64,000 nucleotides of DNA from Actinorugispora endophytica (GCF_004363075.1 NZ_SNYN01000004.1:243223-307222); one strand, 5' to 3'; shown: positions 1 through 9,540, numbered from the stretch's first letter. Translations and numbers: made by a program. Notes: generated by a model not told the origin, from the sequence alone.

Positions 1-246
1 CCCGGGGTCCAGCAGCGCGCCGATCTCCTGGATCGGCGCGGGCAGGTCGCGGTAGCGGCGGCCGTTCACCGTGGCCGTGCCGGAGGTGGGGGCGTCCAGG
101 CCCAGGATCATGCGCATGGTCGTGCTCTTGCCCGCGCCGTTGGGACCGAGGAACCCCGTGACGACGCCGGGGGCGACGTCGAAGGAGAGCCGGTCCACGG
201 CGAGGGTCCCGCCGTAGCTCTTGGTGAGTCCGCGTACTCGGATCAT
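1..246 (-). CDS. ABC transporter ATP-binding protein, partial (N-terminal 82 residues)
   Basis: The gene starts at the ATG complementary to 244-246 and runs off the left edge, so only about 82 residues are visible. They begin [13 protein letters not shown] and contain a perfect Walker A motif, GPNGAGKST, followed by [13 protein letters not shown]. This is the usual order for the nucleotide-binding subunit of a drug- or bacitracin-type exporter. The signature and Walker B motifs lie outside the window, so the substrate cannot be stated. It is divergent from the SPFH gene. The roughly 85-bp gap between them holds a perfect palindrome (277-286) that could control both. The ATPase call is sure; the subfamily is inference. 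Confidence 0.9.
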   Translation of the reverse strand, partial: MIRVRGLTKSYGGTLAVDRLSFDVAPGVVTGFLGPNGAGKSTTMRMILGLDAPTSGTATVNGRRYRDLPAPIQEIGALLDPG

Positions 247-276
247 CGTTCCGCCTTCCGCTCGGGGTTTTAAAAA

Positions 277-286
277 GTGATATCAC
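277..286. promoter_or_regulatory. Operator-like perfect palindrome between divergent genes
   Basis: GTGATATCAC is a perfect 10-bp palindrome inside an unusually AT-rich patch (about 268-297) in the gap between the divergent ABC ATPase and SPFH genes. A related half-site, GTCATCAC, follows at about 301-308, and a TAGTGT -10-like hexamer lies between them. The arrangement suits a dimeric GntR- or MarR-type repressor controlling both directions, but no regulator gene is visible in the window to link to it. Confidence 0.45.
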
Positions 287-331
287 AATGCTAGTGTCGA
301 GTCATCACTTCAAGAGCGAAGGGAACGACGG

Positions 332-1264
332 ATGAACGACAGGACCGCCACCGCGACCGGGGTCGAGATGCCCGCCCCCAAGGTGCGCGAGAGGACCGCC
401 GACGGCCGGTCCGGGCTGGTGATGTTCGGCGTGGCAGTGGTGCTGGTGCTGGTCGGGGTCGCCCTGGCCGTGTGGGGGATCTCCACCGGTGAGGGGGCGC
501 TGCTCGCGGTCGGCCTCGTGGCGGGCGGGCTGATCGCCCTGCTGGGGCTCTTCCTCTGCCTCGGGCTGACGGTCGTGGCCCCCAACGAGGCGCGGGTGGT
601 GCAGTTCCTGGGCCGCTACACCGGCACGGTCCGCACCGACGGCCTGCGCTGGGTCAACCCCATCAGCACCCGGAGCCCCGTCTCCACCCGCATCCGCAAC
701 CACGAGACCAGCGTCATGAAGGTCAACGACGCGGGCGGCAGCCCGATCGAGATCGCCGCCGTCGTGGTCTGGCAGGTCCAGGACACCGCCCGCGCGGTGT
801 TCGAGGTGGACGACTTCGTGCAGTTCGTCAGCATCCAGACCGAGGCCGCCGTGCGGCACATCGCGAACAACTACCCGTACGACAACCACGAGGCCGAGGG
901 CGGGCTGTCGCTGCGCGACAACGCCGACGAGATCACCGAGAAGCTGTCCGCGGAGATCGCCGACCGCGTGGAGTCGGCGGGGGTCAGGATCATCGAGTCG
1001 CGGCTGACCCACCTGGCCTACGCCTCGGAGATCGCCCAGGCGATGCTGCAGCGCCAGCAGGCGGGCGCGATCGTCGCGGCGCGCCAGCGCATCGTCGAGG
1101 GCGCGGTGGGCATGGTGGACCTGGCGCTGAACCGGCTGGCGGAGGAGGACGTGGTGGAACTGGACGAGGAGCGGAAGGCCGCGATGGTGAGCAACCTGCT
1201 GGTCGTCCTGTGCGCCGACCGGGCCACCCAGCCGGTCGTCAACACGGGATCGCTCTACTCCTGA
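332..1264 (+). CDS. SPFH/Band-7 domain membrane protein
   Basis: 310 residues. The N-terminus has two hydrophobic membrane segments at about residues 29-49 and 57-78. A stomatin/prohibitin-like SPFH domain follows from about residue 82 ([16 protein letters not shown]), and the C-terminal half is helical and charged, with [22 protein letters not shown] proteins oligomerise at membranes and organise microdomains or regulate membrane proteases; the specific role here is unknown. The ATG at 332 follows the purine-rich AGCGAAGGGAACGACGG. The next gene begins 12 bp after the stop, so the two are very likely co-transcribed. Family call is firm. Confidence 0.9.
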   Translation: MNDRTATATGVEMPAPKVRERTADGRSGLVMFGVAVVLVLVGVALAVWGISTGEGALLAVGLVAGGLIALLGLFLCLGLTVVAPNEARVVQFLGRYTGTVRTDGLRWVNPISTRSPVSTRIRNHETSVMKVNDAGGSPIEIAAVVVWQVQDTARAVFEVDDFVQFVSIQTEAAVRHIANNYPYDNHEAEGGLSLRDNADEITEKLSAEIADRVESAGVRIIESRLTHLAYASEIAQAMLQRQQAGAIVAARQRIVEGAVGMVDLALNRLAEEDVVELDEERKAAMVSNLLVVLCADRATQPVVNTGSLYS

Positions 1265-1276
1265 GGTGTCCCCGGT

Positions 1277-1510
1277 TTGAGTGAGCGCAAGAAGATCCTG
1301 CTCCGTCTGGACCCGGCCGTGCACGACGCGCTCGCCCACTGGGCCGGCGACGAGCTGCGCAGCACCAACGCGCAGATCGAGTTCCTGCTGCGCAAAGCCC
1401 TGGCCGACGCCGGACGGATGCCGAAGAGGACCGGGGCCATTCCCCGGCGGGGCCGCCCGCGCAAGCGGCCCCCCGAGGAACCGGAGCCTCCCGACGAGAA
1501 GACCGACTGA
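1277..1510 (+). CDS. Small ribbon-helix-helix (Arc-like) protein
   Basis: 77 residues starting at a TTG 12 bp after the SPFH stop codon. The N-terminal part (SERKKILLRLDPAVHDALAH) has the short beta-strand then helix pattern of MetJ/Arc ribbon-helix-helix proteins, with basic residues ahead of KKILLRL. The second half is a basic, Pro-rich tail (RRGRPRKRPPEEPEPP) containing an AT-hook-like GRPRK. It probably binds DNA or acts as an adaptor to the SPFH partner. Codon use matches its neighbours. The fold assignment rests on pattern only. Confidence 0.75.
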   Translation: MSERKKILLRLDPAVHDALAHWAGDELRSTNAQIEFLLRKALADAGRMPKRTGAIPRRGRPRKRPPEEPEPPDEKTD

Positions 1511-1579
1511 CCACGAGGGGCCGCGGCGACCGCCGCGGCCCCCACGCCGTGGCGCCCGCGTCCCCGCCCCGGAGGCCGC

Positions 1580-3328
1580 CTACCCGGCCGCCGTCCAGTC
1601 GACCTCGTCGCGGAGCCGCTTCTTCAGCAGCTTCCCGGCGGCGTTGCGCGGCAGCTCGGCGGCGGTGACCCGGATGCGGGCGGGGATCTTGAAGGAGGCC
1701 AGCCGGCCCGAGAGGAAGTCGCGCAGCTCGGGCGCCGTCACCGACGCGCCCGGGAGCGGCCGGACCACGGCGCCGACCTCCTCGCCCAGCACCTCGTGGG
1801 CCACGCCGACCACCGCGACGTCGGCGACAGCGGGGTGCTCGTGGACCGCGGCCTCGACCTCGGCGCAGTACACGTTCTCCCCGCCCCGCAGGATCATGTC
1901 CTTGACGCGGTCCACGATGTACAGGAAGCCCTCCTCGTCGAGGCGGCCCAGGTCTCCGGTGCGCAGCCAGCCGTCGGTGAAGGTCGCGGCGGTCGCCTCG
2001 GGGCGCCTCCAGTAGCCGTGCACGACCCCGGGGCCGCTGATCCAGATCTCGCCGACCCGGCCGGGCGGCAGTTCCGAGCCGTCCGGGCCGGCGATCCTGA
2101 CGTCCACCACCGGGACGGGGACGCCGACGCTGTCGGGGCGGCTCAGATAGTCGGGGCCGTAGTTGACGGCCGCGATCGCCGAGCACTCGGTCAGCCCGTA
2201 GCCCGCGCCCAGAAGCGCCTGGTCCAGTTTGCGGCCGTCGCGCGCCCGCGCCACCAGGGCCGGGGCGGCGGGAGCGCCCCCGCTGCCCAGGGAGGCCAGG
2301 CTGGACAGGTCGCGCTCGGCGAAGCCGGGGGAGGCCAGCATCTGGGACAGCATCGTGGGCACGCCGGTCACCGCCGTGACACGCTCGCGTTCGATCAGGT
2401 CCAAGGCGGCCTCGGCGTCCCAGCGGTGCATCAGGACCAGGGTGCCGCCCGAGTCCAGCGCGGGCAGCATCACGGTCTGCGCGCCGGTGGCGTGGAACAG
2501 CGGGACCACGCACAGCACCACCGGGGGCGGCGCGTCGAAGGTCAGGGCGAGGGAGTCCCCGAGGTCGAAGCCCACCCGCAGCAGGGTGCGCGCCTTCGTG
2601 AACGCCGTGGAGGTGATGTTGCTGATCAGGTTGCGGTGCGAGCCCAGCGCGCCCTTGGGCAGGCCGGTGGTGCCGGATGTGTAGAAGAGTGTGGCGGGGT
2701 CGTCGGGGGCCGGGTCCGCCTCCGGCGGGACCGCGTCCGCCGCGACCTCGCCCAGCACCTCGTCCCAGGCGCGCGCGCCCTCGGGGAGCGCGCCCGTGTG
2801 CCGCACCGCGATCACGGAGGGCCGCACGTCCGTCAGGAGGCCGTCGAGCCGGTCCAGTCGTTCGCTGTCGGCCACCAGCACGGCCGCGCCGCTGTCGCGG
2901 ATCACGAACTCCAGTTCGGGACCGGTGAACCAGGAGTTCAGGGGGACCGCGATCGCGCCGATGCCGGTGACGGCGAAGAACGCGATCACCCATTCGGGGT
3001 AGTTGCGCATGGCGAGGGCGACCCGGTCGCCCTCGGCCACGCCGTAGTCCTCGCGCAGACGGCGGGCCAGGGTGGCGGTCCGGCGGAAGTAGTCGGCGTG
3101 CGAGATCCGCTCGTCGCCGAAGACGATCGCGGGGTGGTCGCCGCGCTCGGCGCTGCCGAGCAGGAGCGCGCGCAGGCTGGGGCGGGCGTCGGCCCAGACG
3201 CGGGTCGGAACGCCGTTGACCTCGATCCGCGCCATTTCGAACCGGGACCCCGAGTACAGCAGTTGCGCGGTGGCCGCGGCCATCGACCGCAGCGGGGGAG
3301 GAGGCGTCGGGGACCCGCTGGCGCTCAT
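1580..3328 (-). CDS. AMP-dependent acyl-CoA synthetase (long-chain fatty-acid-CoA ligase type)
   Basis: 582 residues, normal length for the ANL superfamily. The P-loop YTSGTTGLPKG is at about residues 216-226, the GYGLTE motif near the middle, and RTGDLG plus NAAGKLLKKR (catalytic Lys) in the C-terminal lid. It should activate a carboxylic acid as acyl-AMP and transfer it to CoA. The reading frame is open far upstream, but the ATG at 3328 is chosen because GGAG sits 6 nt before it and family similarity starts soon after. The gap to the upstream histidine kinase gene is about 225 bp, so it is probably a separate transcript. The acyl chain length is not predictable. Confidence 0.9.
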   Translation of the reverse strand: MSASGSPTPPPPLRSMAAATAQLLYSGSRFEMARIEVNGVPTRVWADARPSLRALLLGSAERGDHPAIVFGDERISHADYFRRTATLARRLREDYGVAEGDRVALAMRNYPEWVIAFFAVTGIGAIAVPLNSWFTGPELEFVIRDSGAAVLVADSERLDRLDGLLTDVRPSVIAVRHTGALPEGARAWDEVLGEVAADAVPPEADPAPDDPATLFYTSGTTGLPKGALGSHRNLISNITSTAFTKARTLLRVGFDLGDSLALTFDAPPPVVLCVVPLFHATGAQTVMLPALDSGGTLVLMHRWDAEAALDLIERERVTAVTGVPTMLSQMLASPGFAERDLSSLASLGSGGAPAAPALVARARDGRKLDQALLGAGYGLTECSAIAAVNYGPDYLSRPDSVGVPVPVVDVRIAGPDGSELPPGRVGEIWISGPGVVHGYWRRPEATAATFTDGWLRTGDLGRLDEEGFLYIVDRVKDMILRGGENVYCAEVEAAVHEHPAVADVAVVGVAHEVLGEEVGAVVRPLPGASVTAPELRDFLSGRLASFKIPARIRVTAAELPRNAAGKLLKKRLRDEVDWTAAG

Positions 3329-3552
3329 CGGCAGCTCCGATTCTCTCGGGGCGGCCGGAACGCGGACGCCCTGCGATCGACGATGCCGCGACTGTACAAG
3401 ACCGACCGGTCGGTAGACCAGGTTTCCAGTGACAATCGTCACAGGGGCGGGTGTCCGTGGCGCCGGTTCCCCGTCGACGGACGACCACGCCCCGGCCCGC
3501 CCGCCGGCGGCGGTCCGGGGCCGCGCGGACGCCGCGCGGCCCCGGACCGTCA

Positions 3553-4965
3553 TCAGGGGGCGGGGGCGGTGAGGGGGAGCCGGACCTGGAAGCGGGTGTC
3601 GCCGGGTTCGGACACGACCCGCAGGTCGCCGCCGTGGCGGCCGGCCACGATGCGATAGGAGATGTCCAGTCCCAGGCCGGTCCCCCTGCCGACCTGCTTG
3701 GTGGTGAAGAACGGCTCGAAGATCCGGTCGCGCAGCTCCTCGGGGACCCCCGGACCGGTGTCGCCGATCTCGACCAGCGCGGTGTCGTGCTCGCGGGCCG
3801 TGCGCACGGTCAGCGTGCCGGAGCCGTCCATCGCGTCCAGGGCGTTGTGGACCAGGTTGGTCCACACCTGGTTGAGCTCCCCGCCGTAGGCGGGGAGCGG
3901 CGGCAGGTCCGGGTCGTACTCGGTGACCACGCCGACGTCCGGCGGGATCCTGCCCCGGAGCATGGCGAGTGTGCTGTCCAGCAGCTCCCGCACGTCCACG
4001 TTCCGGTTCGGGGCCCGGTCCATCTGCGAGTACTGCTTGGCGGAGGCCAGCAGCGAGGAGATCCGCTCGGTCGCGTCGGTCACCTCGTCCAGCATCTGCG
4101 CGATCTCCGTGGCCTCGGCGAACCAGCGCAGCGCCGCCCCCAGGTGCTCGTCGCCCACCGAGGCGCGGACGGTCTCCAGGGTGCCGAGCCCGAACCCGGC
4201 GCCCACCAGGGCCGGCGCGATCTCCCAGCCCTCCCCGACCCCGAGTCCGTCCAACGCGTCCGACAGCTCGTCCTCGGCGTCGGAGACCTCCAGCGGGGAC
4301 CTGTGCGGGGCACCGCCCGTGTTCCGCGCGCAGCTCTCCTGGACCTCCACCAGGGCCGACACCCGGTCCGGGGGGATTCCCGCCGCCGCCAGCTCGGCCA
4401 GCCGCCGCCCGGAGGAGCCGACCCGCTCGCGCAGCTCGCCCACGGCCCGCACCGCCGCGGCGGCGGGGTTGTTGAGCTCGTGGGTGAGCCCGGCGGTGAT
4501 CGTGCCGAACGCGGTCAGGCGCTGGCGCCGGTCGATCAGCTCGCGCTGCGCGATCCCGCCGATCCGCAGCCCGTCCAGCAGGTGCACCGCCATCGGGAAC
4601 CACTCGGCCATGGTCCGGCCGAACTCCCGGGCGGGGAACGCGAGCAGCGTCGAGGGCCGGACCGCGCGCAGGGAGTGGGGGTAGCTGTCGGGGGCGCGTT
4701 CGCCCAGGTAGGCGGAGATCGCCCCGGCGTAGACGCCCGGCTGGGAGGTGGGCTCCATCGAGACCGTTCCGGTGGTGGTCTCGACCAGCAGCACGACCTC
4801 GCCCTCGACGAGCACGTAGAAGCGCTCGGCCGGGTCGCCCTGGCGGACCACGGTCTCGTCCGCGCCGAAGGAGAGCTCCTCGCCGTGGTGGGCCAGCCAC
4901 TCCAGCCGGTCGTCGTCGAGCTTCTCGAAGAGGAACAGTCCGCGCAGGTCGTCCGCTGCGATCAC
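3553..4965 (-). CDS. Histidine kinase with N-terminal cyclic-nucleotide-binding domain
   Basis: 470 residues. Residues about 8-120 form a cNMP-binding-like domain ([17 protein letters not shown]). A short linker leads to the phospho-acceptor region with [11 protein letters not shown] (His about 162), and the C-terminus is an HATPase domain with N-box [27 protein letters not shown] and GTGLGLDIS. No membrane segment is present, so it is cytosolic. The GTG start at 4965 overlaps the TGA of the upstream receiver-reductase fusion (GTGA), implying translational coupling and a dedicated two-component pair. The ligand of the cNMP-like domain is unknown. Confidence 0.9.
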   Translation of the reverse strand: MIAADDLRGLFLFEKLDDDRLEWLAHHGEELSFGADETVVRQGDPAERFYVLVEGEVVLLVETTTGTVSMEPTSQPGVYAGAISAYLGERAPDSYPHSLRAVRPSTLLAFPAREFGRTMAEWFPMAVHLLDGLRIGGIAQRELIDRRQRLTAFGTITAGLTHELNNPAAAAVRAVGELRERVGSSGRRLAELAAAGIPPDRVSALVEVQESCARNTGGAPHRSPLEVSDAEDELSDALDGLGVGEGWEIAPALVGAGFGLGTLETVRASVGDEHLGAALRWFAEATEIAQMLDEVTDATERISSLLASAKQYSQMDRAPNRNVDVRELLDSTLAMLRGRIPPDVGVVTEYDPDLPPLPAYGGELNQVWTNLVHNALDAMDGSGTLTVRTAREHDTALVEIGDTGPGVPEELRDRIFEPFFTTKQVGRGTGLGLDISYRIVAGRHGGDLRVVSEPGDTRFQVRLPLTAPAP

Positions 4966-6614
4966 GTCTTCTCCAGGTACCGGTGGACCAGGGACACGGC
5001 CATCGCCCCCTCGCCGACGGCGGAGGCGACCCGCTTGATGGACTCGGCGCGCACGTCCCCGGCCGCGAAGACGCCGGGAACGCTCGTCTCCAGGAAGTAC
5101 GGCTGGCGCCGCAGCGGCCAGTCGCGGGGGCGCTCCCCGGTGGCCAGCAGGTCGGGGCCGGTGACGACGAAGCCCCTCGCGTCGCGTTCGACCGCGTCGC
5201 CGAGCCAGTCGGTGCGGGGCTGGGCGCCGATGAAGACGAACAGCCACTCGGCGTCGACCGTGCGCGCGCCCTCGGGGCCTTCGAGCGTCAGCCGCTCCAG
5301 GTGGTCGCCGCCCTCCCCGGCGGTGACCCGGGTCCGCGTGTGCACCTCGATGTTCGCGATCCCGGCGATCTGCTCGACCAGGTAGTGCGACATGGACTTG
5401 CCCAGGTCGTCGCCCCTGACCAGCAGGTGCACCCGGCTGGCGTAGCCGGACAGGTGCACCGCGGCCTGCCCCGCCGAGTTGGCCGCGCCGACGATGTAGA
5501 CGTCGGTGCCCTTGCACGACGGCGCCTCGGTCAGGGCCGCGCCGTAGAAGACGCCGCGGCCGGTGAACTCGTCGAGGCCGGGGGCGTCGAGCCGCCGGTA
5601 GGTGACGCCGGTCGCCAGGATCACCGCGTGCGCCGCGATGCTCCCGCCGTCGGAGAACCCCACCACCCTGCCCTGCCCCCTGGCCTCCAGGCTCGTCACC
5701 GTCCGGGCGGTGAGCAGTTCCGCGCCGAACTTCAGCGCCTGCCTGCGCGCGCGGTCGGCGAGCTGGCCGCCGGAGACCCCGTCGGGGAAGCCCAGGTAGT
5801 TCTCGATGCGCGAGCTCTGGCCCGCCTGGCCGCCCGAGGCGTGCTGCTCCACCAGGACCGTGCGCAGCCCCTCGGAGGCGCCGTACACGGCGGCGCCCAG
5901 CCCGCCGGGGCCGCCGCCGATGACGACGAGGTCGTAGAAGTCGGTCGCGGGGGTGGTGGACAGGCCGACGGCGGTGGCGAGCTCGGCGTCGCCGGGCGCC
6001 GACAGCGTGGTGCCGTCGGCGGTGACCACCAGCGGCAGCGCGGGCCCGGGCCCGCCCAGGGCCGCGATCAGCTGCGCGCCCTCGGGCTCCTCGTCGAGCA
6101 GCCACCGGTACGGCACGTGGTTGCGGGCGAGGAAGTCGCGTACCCGGTAGGAGGGGGACGACCAGCGGGCGCCGACCACCCGCAGCTCGGGACGCTCCAG
6201 CCGCTCGGCGCGCTGCCAGGAGTCCAGCTGCGCGTCGATCACCGGGTAGAACTTCTCCTCCGGCGGGTCCCACGGCTTGAGCAGGTAGTGGTCGAGGTCG
6301 ATGACGTTGATCGCCCGGATGGCCGCGTCGGTGTCCGCGTAGGCGGTGAGGAGTATCCGCCGCGCGTACGGGTACAGGTCCATGGCCTGCTCGAGAAACT
6401 CCACGCCGTTCATCTGCGGCATGCGGTAGTCGGCGAGGACCGCCGCCACGTCGTCCCCGCGCAGCCGCATCTCGCGGACCGCCTCGATACCCTGCGCCGG
6501 CGACTCGGCGCGCACGATCCGGTACGAGTGGCCGTACCGGCGTCGAAGGTCGCGCGCCACCCCGCGGGAGACCCCGGGGTCGTCGTCCACCGTCACGATG
6601 ACAGGTTTGTCCAT
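4962..6614 (-). CDS. Response-regulator receiver fused to thioredoxin-reductase-like FAD/NAD(P) oxidoreductase
   Basis: 550 residues. The N-terminal receiver has an acidic pocket at D10-D12, phospho-acceptor D62 (ADYRMPQMNG) and a conserved Lys in LLKPW. A thioredoxin-like linker domain spans about residues 140-215. The C-terminal half is a pyridine nucleotide-disulfide oxidoreductase with FAD motif VVIGGGPGGLGAAVYG, NAD(P) motif VYIVGAANSAG and GVFAAGDVR. The redox CxxC expected just before the NAD(P) motif is reduced to one Cys (EAPSCKGTD), so ordinary thioredoxin reduction is doubtful. ATG 6614 is preceded by GGGAAG. It is coupled to the downstream kinase, so phosphorylation probably gates an oxidoreductase output rather than DNA binding. 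Confidence 0.88.
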   Translation of the reverse strand: MDKPVIVTVDDDPGVSRGVARDLRRRYGHSYRIVRAESPAQGIEAVREMRLRGDDVAAVLADYRMPQMNGVEFLEQAMDLYPYARRILLTAYADTDAAIRAINVIDLDHYLLKPWDPPEEKFYPVIDAQLDSWQRAERLERPELRVVGARWSSPSYRVRDFLARNHVPYRWLLDEEPEGAQLIAALGGPGPALPLVVTADGTTLSAPGDAELATAVGLSTTPATDFYDLVVIGGGPGGLGAAVYGASEGLRTVLVEQHASGGQAGQSSRIENYLGFPDGVSGGQLADRARRQALKFGAELLTARTVTSLEARGQGRVVGFSDGGSIAAHAVILATGVTYRRLDAPGLDEFTGRGVFYGAALTEAPSCKGTDVYIVGAANSAGQAAVHLSGYASRVHLLVRGDDLGKSMSHYLVEQIAGIANIEVHTRTRVTAGEGGDHLERLTLEGPEGARTVDAEWLFVFIGAQPRTDWLGDAVERDARGFVVTGPDLLATGERPRDWPLRRQPYFLETSVPGVFAAGDVRAESIKRVASAVGEGAMAVSLVHRYLEKT

Positions 6615-6795
6615 GCCGTCGCTTCCCCGTCGTGTCCGCCGGGAGTCTTCCCCGGTTTGCCGCCCCAGCCTGTCATACTTTGCCCTGGGGGAGAGTGGAT
6701 CGCCGTCCCCGGCCCGGAAGGGCCGGCCCGATCCGCCCCGCCGCCCCGGACCGGTCGCCCCGGCCCGGGCCCGCACTCGTCACGAAAGGCGCGCC

Positions 6796-7026
6796 TTGTC
6801 GATTCTCCAGCCGGGAACGAAGCGCATCCGGCTCAGTGTCCCCGCCGACTCGGTCTTCGACATCGTCCGCGACCTGGACGGGGCCTCCGCGGAGGTCGCC
6901 GAGACCAGGCACCGCTACCGCTACCTGAGGGACGACGTCTCGGTGGACTTCGAGGCCACGGGCGGAACCGTCGATGACGGCGGCAAGGCCGTCGAGGTCT
7001 TCCAGGCGGTCCGCGTCAACGGCTGA
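6796..7026 (+). CDS. Small conserved-looking hypothetical protein
   Basis: 76 residues from a TTG start with GAAAGG 6 nt upstream. The sequence (SILQPGTKRIRLSVPADSVF onward) is compact and mixed alpha/beta, with strong GC bias at third positions, so it looks like a real gene. It has no membrane segment, no Cys and no motif I recognise. It is divergent from the receiver/reductase gene, with about 180 bp between starts, so the two may share a control region. Function unknown. Confidence 0.7.
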   Translation: MSILQPGTKRIRLSVPADSVFDIVRDLDGASAEVAETRHRYRYLRDDVSVDFEATGGTVDDGGKAVEVFQAVRVNG

Positions 7027-7314
7027 CGAGACGTCCGCGGGGGAGGGGCCGGAGGCGGGGAGCGCCAAGGCTCCCCCCGCGAGATGAGAAGGTAGATCCA
7101 TTGGCTTCCTGGGCGGCCGTCGTTATCGCGCCTGCCGGGAGGGGCGCGAACCGTCCTCCCGGCTTCAGTCTCCTGTGTCCGGTCCGGGGGAGTCGACCGT
7201 GCTGAGCGGGTAGCCGCGCACGGGATGCGGGTTCGCGCCCGCTATGGGGAGGGACGACCGCTGTCGGCGGAGTGAGTCCCGTGCGCGTTCGTCCAGTAGC
7301 AAGGAGCCGGAATC

Positions 7315-9096
7315 ATGACCGAGAACACCGTCGAGGGCGCAGTGGAGAACACCGCCCCGGAGACACCCGAAGCCACGGCCGAGACCACGCCTGAGACCAC
7401 GGCCGAGGACACCACCACCTTCGCCGACCTGGAGCTCCGCCCCGAGCTGCTGCGCGCGCTGTCGGCCCTGGGCTACGAGGAGCCCACGGCGATCCAGCGC
7501 GAGGCGATCCCGCCCCTGCTCGCCGGGAACGACCTGCTGGGGATGGCCGCGACGGGGACGGGCAAGACCGCCGCGTTCGCGCTCCCGATCCTGCAGGGCC
7601 TGCCCTCCGGGCGCGGGGGCGTCAACCCCTCGGCGCTGGTGCTCGTGCCGACCCGCGAGCTGGCGCTGCAGGTCTCCGAGGCCGTGCACCGCTACGGCCG
7701 TGACCTGGGCGCGCGCGTGCTGCCGATCTACGGCGGCCAGCCCATCGGCCGCCAGCTGCGGGCGCTCGAGCGCGGGGTCGACGTCGTGGTCGCCACCCCC
7801 GGCCGCGCGCTCGACCACATGGGGCGCGGCACGCTCGTCCTGGACGACCTGCGGATGGTCGTGCTGGACGAGGCCGACGAGATGCTCGACATGGGCTTCG
7901 CCGAGGACATCGAGGCGATCGTCGAGGAGACCCCCGAGGAGCGCCAGATGGTGCTCTTCTCCGCGACGATGCCCGACCGGATCAACGGGATCGCCCGCCG
8001 GCACCTGCGCGACCCGATCCGGGTCCGCATCGCGCGCGAGGCCCCGGCCCCGGGCGAGGCGCCGAAGGTGCGCCAGAGCGCGTACGTGGTCGCGAGGCCG
8101 CACAAGCCCGCCGCGCTGGGCCGGGTGCTGGACGTGGAGGCGCCGTCCGCCGCGCTGGTGTTCTGCCGGACCCGCGAGGAGGTCGACCAGCTGACGGAGA
8201 CCCTGAACGCGCGCGGCTACCGGGCCGAGGCGCTGCACGGCGGCATGAGCCAGGAGCAGCGCGACCGCGTGATGGGGAGGATGCGCAACGGCACCGCGGA
8301 CCTGCTGGTGGCCACGGACGTGGCGGCGCGCGGCCTCGACCTGGAGCAGCTCAGCCACGTGGTCAACTACAACGTGCCCTCGGCGACGGAGTCGTACGTG
8401 CACCGGATCGGCCGGGTCGGCCGGGCCGGTCGCGAGGGCGTGGCGATCACCCTGGTGGAGCCGCGCGAGCACCGGATGCTCAAGACGATCAGGCGCGAGA
8501 CCAAGGGCCAGATCACGGTCGAGAAGCTGCCGACCGTCGCCGACCTGCGCACCCGGCGGCTGGAGATGACGCGCGCGGCCCTGTACGAGAACCTCGTGGA
8601 GGACGACCTCGAGCGCTTCCGCGCCGTGGTCGAGCCCCTCACCGACGAGTACGACGTCATGGAGATCGCGCTGGCCGCGGTGAAGCTGGCGCACGAGGCC
8701 AGCGGCGCGGCGGCGGACGAGGAGCAGGAGATCCCGGAGATCACCGTGCGCCCCGAGCGAGGCGGGCGGGACGGCCGGGACACCCGCGGACGCCAGGGCG
8801 GCGTCGGACGCGGGGAGCGCGGAGAACGCGGCGACCGTCGCGGCCGCGGCCCCGCGGGCGGCATGACCCGCCTGTTCGTGGGCGTCGGGCGCAACTCCAG
8901 GGTCCGTCCCCAGGACCTGGTCGGCGCGATCGCGGGGGAGTCCCCGCTGAGCGGCCGCGAGATCGGCGCGATCGAGATCGCCGACCGCTTCTCCCTGGTC
9001 GAGGTGCCCGAGAACGCGGCCGACGACGTGATCGACGCCCTCAAGGGCAGCACCATCAAGGGCAAGCGCGCGGTGGTCCGCCGGGAGCGCTACTAG
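7315..9096 (+). CDS. DEAD-box ATP-dependent RNA helicase with C-terminal DbpA-type RNA-binding domain
   Basis: 593 residues. A 35-residue Thr/Glu/Pro-rich acidic N-terminus precedes the Q-motif (EPTAIQREAIP). Motif I AATGTGKT is at residues 78-85, DEAD at 185-188, SAT at 216-218 and motif VI HRIGRVGRAGR near 364. An Arg/Gly-rich linker follows, and the last 75 residues form a DbpA-like RRM (GMTRLFVGVGRNSRVRP). It should unwind RNA during ribosome assembly or cold adaptation. The ATG has AAGGAG upstream. The stop codon TAG (9094-9096) begins the sequence TAGGGAG, which is also the first part of a dispersed repeat that follows immediately. Confidence 0.95.
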   Translation: MTENTVEGAVENTAPETPEATAETTPETTAEDTTTFADLELRPELLRALSALGYEEPTAIQREAIPPLLAGNDLLGMAATGTGKTAAFALPILQGLPSGRGGVNPSALVLVPTRELALQVSEAVHRYGRDLGARVLPIYGGQPIGRQLRALERGVDVVVATPGRALDHMGRGTLVLDDLRMVVLDEADEMLDMGFAEDIEAIVEETPEERQMVLFSATMPDRINGIARRHLRDPIRVRIAREAPAPGEAPKVRQSAYVVARPHKPAALGRVLDVEAPSAALVFCRTREEVDQLTETLNARGYRAEALHGGMSQEQRDRVMGRMRNGTADLLVATDVAARGLDLEQLSHVVNYNVPSATESYVHRIGRVGRAGREGVAITLVEPREHRMLKTIRRETKGQITVEKLPTVADLRTRRLEMTRAALYENLVEDDLERFRAVVEPLTDEYDVMEIALAAVKLAHEASGAAADEEQEIPEITVRPERGGRDGRDTRGRQGGVGRGERGERGDRRGRGPAGGMTRLFVGVGRNSRVRPQDLVGAIAGESPLSGREIGAIEIADRFSLVEVPENAADDVIDALKGSTIKGKRAVVRRERY

Positions 9097-9310
9097 GGAG
9101 TTGCCGGCGCGGGGGTGGTTCGGCGTGCCGGTGCTTCGGGTGGATCTTTCGGCCGCACGTCACGTGGATCGCGAGATCACGGCGGGCGGCGACGGCGGGT
9201 GCGGGTCGGGGCCGCGCCCATGATGTCCGTCGCGTGAGGGTTTCGTTGACGGTCGTGGGCTTTCCGCCCTTCCCGGCCCCGAAACGGGCAGAAACCCCAC
9301 GACCGTCAAC
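9094..9310 (+). repeat. Dispersed composite intergenic repeat, copy 1
   Basis: Starting with the TAG of the helicase, this stretch reads in order: a GGCGCGGGGGTGGTTCGGCG block, a GTGCCGGTGCTTCGGGTGG block, GGCGGGCGGCGACGGCGGG, a GATGTCCGTCGCGTGAGGG block and then a hairpin (9245-9310). The same ordered blocks recur at about 9415-9540, inverted at 9640-9815, at 43128-43571 in both orientations, in part at 59453-59580, and at 63762-63925. No open frame in it has normal codon bias, so it is non-coding and multicopy. Confidence 0.8.
9245..9310. terminator. Hairpin downstream of the helicase gene
   Basis: GTTGACGGTCGTGGG at the left pairs with CCCACGACCGTCAAC at the right, enclosing a second partly paired segment (TTTCCGCCC / GGGCAGAAA). 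It lies about 150 bp after the helicase stop and is part of the dispersed repeat. No T-run follows, which is usual for actinomycete hairpin terminators. Confidence 0.6.
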
Positions 9311-9326
9311 AAGACCACTGGTGTCC

Positions 9327-9380
9327 GAATCACCCCCGCACCGGAGCTTCCCTAGCGCGGCTCCGGGGCGGGGGTGATTC
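9327..9380. repeat. Inverted repeat (about 20-bp arms) within the intergenic repeat region
   Basis: Arms GAATCACCCCCGCACCGGAG and CTCCGGGGCGGGGGTGATTC pair with one mismatch across a loop containing CTTCCCTAGCGCG. The arms are the same blocks that begin the composite repeat at 9094 and 63762, so this is a head-to-head junction of two repeat copies. Confidence 0.65.
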
Positions 9381-9414
9381 GGGCTCTGTCGGAGCAGGGT
9401 CTACTCGGGACCTG

Positions 9415-9540
9415 TTACGGCAGGCGGCGACGGCGGGGGGAGGTCAGGGCCGCGCCCATGATGTCCGTCGCGTGAGGGTTTCGTTGACGGTCTTGGGCTT
9501 TCTGCCCGTTTCGGGGCCGGGAAGGGCGGAAAGCCCGTGA
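9415..9540 (+). repeat. Dispersed composite repeat, copy 2 (partial)
   Basis: This repeats the GGCGGCGACGGCGGG, GGCCGCGCCCATGATGTCCG and GCGTGAGGGTTTCGTTGACG blocks of the copy at 9094-9310. It ends in a hairpin with arms GGGCTTTCTGCCC (9495-9507) and GGGCGGAAAGCCC (9524-9536), one G-T mismatch. Confidence 0.7.
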
